9,607 nt of DNA, from the NCBI GenBank assembly GCA_011525445.1, contig WTGE01000226.1, positions 2,664-12,270 on the forward strand. Reading direction: 5' to 3'. Of the stretch, positions 4,632 to 9,607 are shown in pieces. Source of the DNA: Synechococcus sp. CO36386bin_37. GTDB lineage: Bacteria; Cyanobacteriota; Cyanobacteriia; PCC-6307; Cyanobiaceae. Positions within the stretch are counted from its first letter, which is position 1, and each line of letters opens with the position of its first letter. A model generated the notes under the pieces. The model searched no databases, was not told where the DNA came from, and saw only the letters and a program-made list of their open reading frames with translations. Both the position numbers and the translations under genes were made by a program.

Positions 4632-6299
4632 ATGCGCAAATTCGTAAGTAAGTGCCTCTTAGGATCTTGCACCGCATTACTAGTCTCCAATGCAAAGGCT
4701 GAGACTTTCCATCATTCAAACTTTAGATATGAAGAATTTGATTCTTACATCGACCCAGTGGCCGATCAACTTGATCAGGTTACGTCGGTTGACCAGTTCA
4801 ATGATGTAGAGCCAACTGATTGGGCCTATCAAGCGATAAAAAATCTTGCCGAAACGTATGGCTGCGTCGCTGGATACCCAGACCAATCATTACGCGGTGA
4901 TCGATCAATAACTCGTTACGAAGCAGCCGCACTTCTAAATAGTTGCTTGGATTCAGTAACCGAGTTTACTGATGAGATCAAAAAGTTAATCTATCTTTTT
5001 GAAACAGAGCTTGCATTGATAAGAGGTCGAGTTGATGGAATAGAAGCAAGGGTAGGAGAATTAGAGGCCATGAAATTCACTCCAACATCGAAACTTAAGG
5101 GAGAAGCTAGTTTCATGATGGGGTCCATAAGCTACGGCGGTAACGTTAATGATAATATTGCTGGTCAGTTGTATTCACCTAGGCAAGATGCATTTCATAT
5201 GATTCAAAGTTTAAGGTTGGGTTTCAAAGCCAGTTTCACCGGCAAGGATTATTTCCTTGCCCAGCTCCGTACAGGTAATGCTTCAAATTCTGCATTTAAT
5301 ACTTTCAACCCTGCCACTCCCTTCTACAAGTCCACAGTGCCTCTTGCAGCTTTGGACCGCGCTTTCACTCCCAACAGTGGAGACAATGGCTTCGACTTAG
5401 AGCGTATGTATTACAGATTTCCTCTTGGTAATGACTTCACAATAACTCTGGCTCCGAAGATTATGAATATGGGCTTGTGGGCTAGCTACCCTTCCGCCTA
5501 TGGCGTACGTGGAGATTATATTTTGGACTACTTCAGCAGCTTTGGTACTCCAGGGGTCTACAACAAAGCCGTGGGTTCTGGCGGAGCTCTGACATGGAGA
5601 AGCAAAGCAGGAAATCCGTTCATGACGTCTCATTGGCTTGCCACTGTCAATTATCTGGCCATCTCGGGTGAAGCCTCAGGAGAGTCAGGAGGCTTTATGA
5701 GAAGCCAATCTCGAGGGAACATCGCAGCTCAGTTTGGTTACCAATCACCTCTCTACGGCTTAGTTATCGGTTACAGGTATGGTCAGAACGGCACGGATTT
5801 TCTTCAAGGTACAAAAACTATAACAAGACATCAATCATGGTTAGAGTACGGCACATTATCTGATTCTCACAGCTTTGCCATCAACGGTTGGTGGAGGCCA
5901 CAGGAAACTGGCTGGATCCCATCAGTCAGCGTTGGATGGGGAATTAACACTCTCAACAACGATGACGTCAGCGATCCTACTGTCAATGAATACGAACGAG
6001 GCGTTCGCAAAGTGCGCGAATCACAAAGTTGGATGGTGGGCATTCAATGGGATGACGTTACTGGAATTAGAGATTCCCTTTCCTTCGCCATCGGGCAACC
6101 GACATTCGCTACTGCCTTGGCTGACCGCTCCACTCCTGATGATGGAAATTACATCATGGAACTTTGGTATCGCTATCCGTATTCCAACCACATTTCTATA
6201 ATGCCAGGCCTGTTCTATCTGAGCAGGCCATATGGACAACTAACGCAAGGAAGAATGGACACCTTTGGTGGCGTCGTTCAAGTGAACTTTACATTCTAA
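4632..6299 (+). CDS. SLH-domain OprB-type outer-membrane porin
   Basis: This 555-residue porin has the standard cyanobacterial architecture. A signal peptide is cleaved after A-K-A (residue 23). One SLH domain (about 54-107) has the typical FNDVEPTDWAYQAIKNL, YGCVAGYPD and ITRYEAAALLN elements. A coiled coil (about 112-147) is followed by a beta-barrel (about 150-555) ending in V-Q-V-N-F-T-F with the terminal Phe recognised by the BAM machinery. The SLH domain is expected to bind the peptidoglycan-linked polymer, and the barrel to let small solutes or inorganic ions through the outer membrane. Related cyanobacterial proteins are annotated as carbohydrate-selective or iron-uptake porins; the solute here is not evident. 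Length is normal. The start ATG is preceded by ATGTAA (4626-4631), an adjacent start-stop pair. The gene lies between two TTHB210-like genes, unusual company for such a porin. Confidence 0.9.
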   Translation: MRKFVSKCLLGSCTALLVSNAKAETFHHSNFRYEEFDSYIDPVADQLDQVTSVDQFNDVEPTDWAYQAIKNLAETYGCVAGYPDQSLRGDRSITRYEAAALLNSCLDSVTEFTDEIKKLIYLFETELALIRGRVDGIEARVGELEAMKFTPTSKLKGEASFMMGSISYGGNVNDNIAGQLYSPRQDAFHMIQSLRLGFKASFTGKDYFLAQLRTGNASNSAFNTFNPATPFYKSTVPLAALDRAFTPNSGDNGFDLERMYYRFPLGNDFTITLAPKIMNMGLWASYPSAYGVRGDYILDYFSSFGTPGVYNKAVGSGGALTWRSKAGNPFMTSHWLATVNYLAISGEASGESGGFMRSQSRGNIAAQFGYQSPLYGLVIGYRYGQNGTDFLQGTKTITRHQSWLEYGTLSDSHSFAINGWWRPQETGWIPSVSVGWGINTLNNDDVSDPTVNEYERGVRKVRESQSWMVGIQWDDVTGIRDSLSFAIGQPTFATALADRSTPDDGNYIMELWYRYPYSNHISIMPGLFYLSRPYGQLTQGRMDTFGGVVQVNFTF

Positions 6300-6300
6300 G

Positions 6301-6323
6301 GCTTAAGTCAAATGTCTTTAAGC
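6301..6323 (+). terminator. Small hairpin just after the porin stop
   Basis: GCTTAA (6301-6306) pairs perfectly with TTAAGC (6318-6323), extendable by one G-U pair, immediately after the porin stop. No T-tract follows, so it is probably an attenuating or mRNA-stabilising hairpin between porin and the next gene rather than a full terminator. Confidence 0.35.
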
Positions 6324-6368
6324 TAATTCACAACCTACCCCTAAAACATTTCTTCGATTCCTTCTCCG

Positions 6369-8828
6369 ATGTCTGATTTTACCCCAGTTCACGTTCCCCT
6401 CGACGGCGATGATTTTATTGTTTACGGTCCGGTAGTAAGCCTCAACGAGCGAGCTGGATTCGAAAACTCAAAGGGTAAAATTAGATCATTTATGATTTTC
6501 GATGGAGATCTTGACACTCCGTTGGATATTGGCATGGAGTTTAATGAAGCAGCTCTCAAAAATTTGCCTGGGTCCCTTGAGAATCGTCAAGGCCGGGGTG
6601 ATTACCTTGCGGGTGAATTTGAAATCGAGCTTGCTTATCCTGAGAATAGTACTGTTTTCAACTTACTAACGTGGACATGGGTTGCAGGACCTAATGGAAC
6701 TCAATCTGACGGCCATGGACCCGACGGAGTGTACGACGTCGATCACTTCGATTTTCACTTTTACTTAAATACCCAAGAAATAAGAGATACCATCAACGTC
6801 TTCTACTCACCGGATGAATACGCGAAGGCGCAGATTGCTCCCCCTGTTGATTTCTGGCCAAAGGACTACAAGCGTCCCGTCGACGCCTTCATGAATGGAA
6901 TTGGTGTGGCACCAGGCGATGGAAGTCACTGGAACAATGTGACTTATCCCGAGTTCAAGCAAGTTGACAACGATGAGATATATCAGTTCTTTGAGTCCAG
7001 TGGAGTTCCTTTCGGTCCCGATGAAAGAACTGTTCAATATGGAGCATATGACGGACAGATGACTCTTCTCGAGCCTATGACAACTCGAGACTATCTGCTC
7101 TCCAAAGAAAGTTCATCCGACTCTATTCAACAACCTGATAAGTTTTTCAAATCCGGATACTTTCCCAATAGCTACGAAATTGACTTCGTCAAAGGAGATG
7201 ATTTTCCTCACAAGGTCTATTTGAGTGATCTTGAATATCACGAGGCCTCGACACCACCGGAGAGGCGCAATGAACCTCCAACTGAAATCCTAATCGACAA
7301 TAAGAAAATATACAATAACGTCGATTATCTTAATTTGGTCGGTGTTCTTGAGACCGTTGATGAACATGGTCCATATCGTAAAAAAGACGATCACGTTTAT
7401 GCGCTTCCATTTGGGATTCCACCGGTCCTGGTGGACGATGCTGAGGGCCGATTCATTGTTAACGGCAACCAAATTCTCATCAATGATGATCCTGAGCTTG
7501 AAGCCGGAGAAACTTACACAATTAAAGTTAGAAGTGTTGATTCAGGCGGCTTAAGTGTAGTTGAAGAAATTCAGATTGAGGTCGAAGATCTTGGAGGACC
7601 CTCCAGCCCAACTCCGTCGAAGCAACAAAAAAAATTACTGGATGGATCAGATACTTGGAACATCTATCGGCTTTCAAATCCAGACAAAAAAGTTAAACTT
7701 AAAAACACTGATTTACCTGGCATTGTATCAAGTATGGCAGGTCCAACATCGTTTGACCTGAGTAAAGCATTATTGGATGATGCAAATTTAAAGGGCAGCA
7801 TTCTCGAGAATGTAAACCTTCGAAAGGCTCAGCTCCGTAACGCCAATTTATACGGTGCGTTCGCTTTTGGCGTTAATCTCTCAAAAACGGATCTGCGTAA
7901 CGCAGACTTGCGCGGAGCAGACCTGAGTGCAGCAAATCTCAGGGGTGCTGATCTTAGAGGCGCAGATCTCAGAGGTGCCTTCCTTACAGCTGGTGCAGAC
8001 TTAACGAATGCCAATCTTGAGGGTGCCAATCTCAACGGTGCCAACCTATTTACAGCCAACCTGACGGGCGCAAATTTCACTGATGCGACAACGAAGAATG
8101 CATCTTTGAGGTTTACGACTGTGGACGATGCTGTGTTTGACAATGTTGATCTCTCAACCGTTAATGCATTTGGAGTTGATTTTGACACAGCTGCCAGTAT
8201 TGAAGACACGATCCTTCCCGAGGAAAGCACCTATACAGATCTCCAAGGCGCCTTGTTTGCTGGAGCGGACACTTGGAATGAACTGCGTCGCGAAGTCTTT
8301 GAAGGTCCCCTTGATCTCAGTGGGATGGACTTTCCACCGATTGGTTTTGATCTGCAAGGCTACGACCTGACAAACGTCACACTTGACGATTCCTACATGG
8401 AATTTGTCGACCTGACAGGAGTTGACCTGCGTGGATCCAGTCTTCGAGGAGCAAAACTGTTTGGCGCGACGCTTTCGGAAGCAAACCTTGAAGATGCTGA
8501 TCTAACTGGTGCATTTCTACCTGGCTCGATTCACGTTGACACCAATTACAAAGATGCAATACTTGACAAGACAGTGTTTTCTGGAGCTGAAGTTAATGGA
8601 ACTGATTTTACCAACACAAGCTTTAAAGATGCCGATATTCGATTTGTGAATCAAGCAATTTCCAGAGAGATTGCTATGGGAGATTTTGAACCAGCAGACT
8701 TCACTGGTTCAGATTTGACCGATTCTAGATTCAGGGCTTCCATATTTAGAGATTCTATTTTTACTGGAGTAGACTTCTCTGAACTTGGAGATGTAACTGC
8801 TACTGACTTCTCAACGATCGTTATTTAG
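6369..8828 (+). CDS. TTHB210-like domain / cadherin-like / pentapeptide-repeat fusion protein
   Basis: This 819-residue protein has three parts. Residues about 14-296 are a TTHB210-like (DUF5602) domain homologous to the secreted protein at 3396-4415, sharing GHGP (115-118), H-F-D-F-H-F-Y (126-132), G-S-H (185-187) and EPMTTRDYLLSK (235-246). Residues about 302-407 resemble a cadherin-like domain, with the FIVNGNQIL strand, D-P-E-L-E-A-G-E-T-Y-T-I and a final I-Q-I-E-V-E-D. Residues about 427-805 are two pentapeptide-repeat cassettes (A-D/N-L-x-G, very regular at 503-570). Each is introduced by a D-T-W-N cap (428-431 and 634-637), like the WNxWR caps of cyanobacterial pentapeptide proteins. 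No signal peptide is seen, although the cadherin-like and TTHB210-like parts suggest an extracellular site; type I secretion is possible but no export gene is in view. The gene starts 69 bases after the porin, probably the same transcript. Function unknown. Confidence 0.85.
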   Translation: MSDFTPVHVPLDGDDFIVYGPVVSLNERAGFENSKGKIRSFMIFDGDLDTPLDIGMEFNEAALKNLPGSLENRQGRGDYLAGEFEIELAYPENSTVFNLLTWTWVAGPNGTQSDGHGPDGVYDVDHFDFHFYLNTQEIRDTINVFYSPDEYAKAQIAPPVDFWPKDYKRPVDAFMNGIGVAPGDGSHWNNVTYPEFKQVDNDEIYQFFESSGVPFGPDERTVQYGAYDGQMTLLEPMTTRDYLLSKESSSDSIQQPDKFFKSGYFPNSYEIDFVKGDDFPHKVYLSDLEYHEASTPPERRNEPPTEILIDNKKIYNNVDYLNLVGVLETVDEHGPYRKKDDHVYALPFGIPPVLVDDAEGRFIVNGNQILINDDPELEAGETYTIKVRSVDSGGLSVVEEIQIEVEDLGGPSSPTPSKQQKKLLDGSDTWNIYRLSNPDKKVKLKNTDLPGIVSSMAGPTSFDLSKALLDDANLKGSILENVNLRKAQLRNANLYGAFAFGVNLSKTDLRNADLRGADLSAANLRGADLRGADLRGAFLTAGADLTNANLEGANLNGANLFTANLTGANFTDATTKNASLRFTTVDDAVFDNVDLSTVNAFGVDFDTAASIEDTILPEESTYTDLQGALFAGADTWNELRREVFEGPLDLSGMDFPPIGFDLQGYDLTNVTLDDSYMEFVDLTGVDLRGSSLRGAKLFGATLSEANLEDADLTGAFLPGSIHVDTNYKDAILDKTVFSGAEVNGTDFTNTSFKDADIRFVNQAISREIAMGDFEPADFTGSDLTDSRFRASIFRDSIFTGVDFSELGDVTATDFSTIVI
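7755..8210 (+). repeat. Pentapeptide-repeat cassette 1
   Basis: Within the 819-residue protein, residues about 463-614 form a run of A-(D/N)-L-x-G type pentapeptides, most regular at 503-570 and decaying towards 614. Such runs fold as a right-handed quadrilateral beta-helix. The preceding D-T-W-N segment (428-431) acts as the N-terminal cap. Confidence 0.85.
8262..8783 (+). repeat. Pentapeptide-repeat cassette 2
   Basis: Residues about 632-805 hold a second, more diverged cassette. It begins with a new cap, G-A-D-T-W-N-E-L-R, parallel to the cap of cassette 1, then D-L-S-G-M-D-F and D-L-T-G-V-D-L-R-G repeats. Repeats near residues 740-805 favour Phe at the central position (D-F-T-x), suggesting a different packing core. 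The restart of the cap points to duplication of a whole cap-plus-repeat unit. Confidence 0.75.
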
Positions 8829-8863
8829 AACAGTTTTTCCTCGTCAATAAAGCCTTTTGCCTT

Positions 8864-8891
8864 TCCTCTTTGCCTTATCAGGCAAAGAGGA
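8864..8891. terminator. Strong hairpin terminator between convergent genes
   Basis: CCTCTTTGCC (8865-8874) and GGCAAAGAGG (8881-8890) form a perfect 10-base stem, extended to 11 by T8864/A8891, around a TTATCA loop. TTTTATCC follows on the + strand. It lies between the stop codons of the 819-residue gene and the minus-strand gene, so it probably terminates the former and perhaps both. Confidence 0.8.
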
Positions 8892-8913
8892 TTTTATCCT
8901 TCTCGCGTAATTT

Positions 8914-9607
8914 CTAGTTGAGGCGGACCATTTCTAAAGGAATCATGCCATCGTAATCCAAATCACCCTTTACTCTTAAAAGGACATCTCTTGCGTCAAT
9001 TCCATCATAAAGATCTGATGTATTTGCTGACAACACTCCTTTGTTTTGCTTCTTGTTGACTTTGAATATCAAATCAGCATCGGAACTCAGCAAGGCTTTA
9101 TACTCTTTCTTTGATTTGGACACGCCAATACGTATTCCCTTCAGTTTCATTGTTGCTGAAGCAAGGATAAGACCGTCCCCTTCACCAAAGTTTAGGTCTT
9201 TAATCCTATCCACACGGCGATCACTTAAAGCGAACATATCTAAGTCAAGCATAAATAAATCTCCCCCCCCTTTTCCTTTGGCAGCTTGACCTTTTCCTGA
9301 GAAAGAAATAATATCTTTATCGGTCGTTCCGACCAATTCACCCCCAAGCGACAGCGATGATATTACTCCATTAGTTGATGGCATTTTTGACTTGTACAAT
9401 TTGAATAATTTAACAGCGTTATTATCACTATTTTGATTGCTTACTGGATGATCATGAGTGCCAGAAGAGTTGTTGAGTCCTGCATTGATCCATCCATTTC
9501 CTTGTCCGATCGACGACCATGAGTCCGACGTCGGCACCCCTGTTATGTGGAAGAGTGGACCACGGTTGTGGTCTTGAAAACCTCCACTCTGTTCAAACGG
9601 CCTCATG
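8914..9607 (-). CDS. RTX-like calcium-binding protein, 3' part (runs off the right edge)
   Basis: About 230 C-terminal residues are visible. The reading frame is open to the window edge and the only edge ATG (9606) has no upstream context, so the gene probably continues beyond. The sequence is rich in Gly, Asp, Asn and Ser. It has a degenerate hemolysin-type (RTX) segment, GKGGGDLFMLDLDMF, followed by D-R-I-K-D-L-N-F-G-E-G-D, which resembles the common post-repeat element D-x-I-x-D-F-x-x-G-x-D of RTX and peptidase M10-type secreted proteins. A final V-K-G-D-L-D-Y-D-G-M-I segment may be another Ca-binding turn. Such proteins are usually exported by type I secretion with a C-terminal signal. 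The codons for G-G-G (9263-9270, minus strand) form a run of eight G. It is convergent with the 819-residue gene; the full product cannot be named. Confidence 0.6.
   Translation of the reverse strand, partial: MRPFEQSGGFQDHNRGPLFHITGVPTSDSWSSIGQGNGWINAGLNNSSGTHDHPVSNQNSDNNAVKLFKLYKSKMPSTNGVISSLSLGGELVGTTDKDIISFSGKGQAAKGKGGGDLFMLDLDMFALSDRRVDRIKDLNFGEGDGLILASATMKLKGIRIGVSKSKKEYKALLSSDADLIFKVNKKQNKGVLSANTSDLYDGIDARDVLLRVKGDLDYDGMIPLEMVRLN

Noticed and set aside
7829..8230. A 133-codon minus-strand reading frame rich in Leu, Ala, Pro and Arg opposite the pentapeptide repeats.
   Set aside because: It is the antisense of the repetitive A-D-L-x-G codons; such shadows are automatic in pentapeptide genes and have no independent support.

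Overview
The window looks like chromosomal DNA of a marine picocyanobacterium (Prochlorococcus or marine Synechococcus type). The best evidence is the gene at 4632-6299, an outer-membrane porin with the characteristic cyanobacterial layout: signal peptide, one SLH domain, short coiled coil, OprB-type beta-barrel ending in Phe. The pentapeptide-repeat protein, the RTX-like acidic protein at the right edge, the moderate GC content and the general lack of Shine-Dalgarno sequences fit the same group. The species cannot be fixed from the sequence alone.

Layout. Positions 1-315 are non-coding and rich in short hairpins. A DJ-1/PfpI-family gene (316-927, +) faces a carboxymuconolactone-decarboxylase-like gene (985-1338, -) across a shared hairpin terminator. 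A gene-free, strongly structured spacer (about 1357-1735) follows. Next comes a probable operon of five genes on the + strand: four tandem paralogous NTF2/SnoaL-like small proteins (1736-2167, 2213-2578, 2620-2985, 3005-3364), then a secreted TTHB210-like (DUF5602) protein (3396-4415). After a 216-base promoter-bearing gap come the SLH porin (4632-6299) and, 69 bases later, an 819-residue protein (6369-8828). Its N-terminus is a second copy of the TTHB210-like domain, followed by a cadherin-like domain and two pentapeptide-repeat cassettes. A strong hairpin at 8864-8891 separates it from the convergent 3' part of an RTX-like gene (8914-9607, -), which runs off the window.

How the genes may work together. 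Two paralogous TTHB210-like domains, one a small secreted protein and the other part of a large, apparently exported repeat protein, sit on either side of an outer-membrane porin and directly behind four tandem NTF2-like genes. This suggests one accessory module: small cytoplasmic alpha+beta-barrel binding proteins or enzymes paired with envelope or extracellular proteins that keep a His/Asp-rich, possibly metal-binding, core. The DJ-1-like and CMD-like genes could add a redox or electrophile-stress function, but they appear to be separate transcription units. The substrate or signal of the module cannot be read from the sequence.

The most unusual non-coding feature is the 1440-1700 spacer. 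It holds a UUCG-capped hairpin, a possible three-way-junction fold, and an inverted repeat just ahead of the first NTF2-like gene. It is a candidate structured RNA leader or small RNA.
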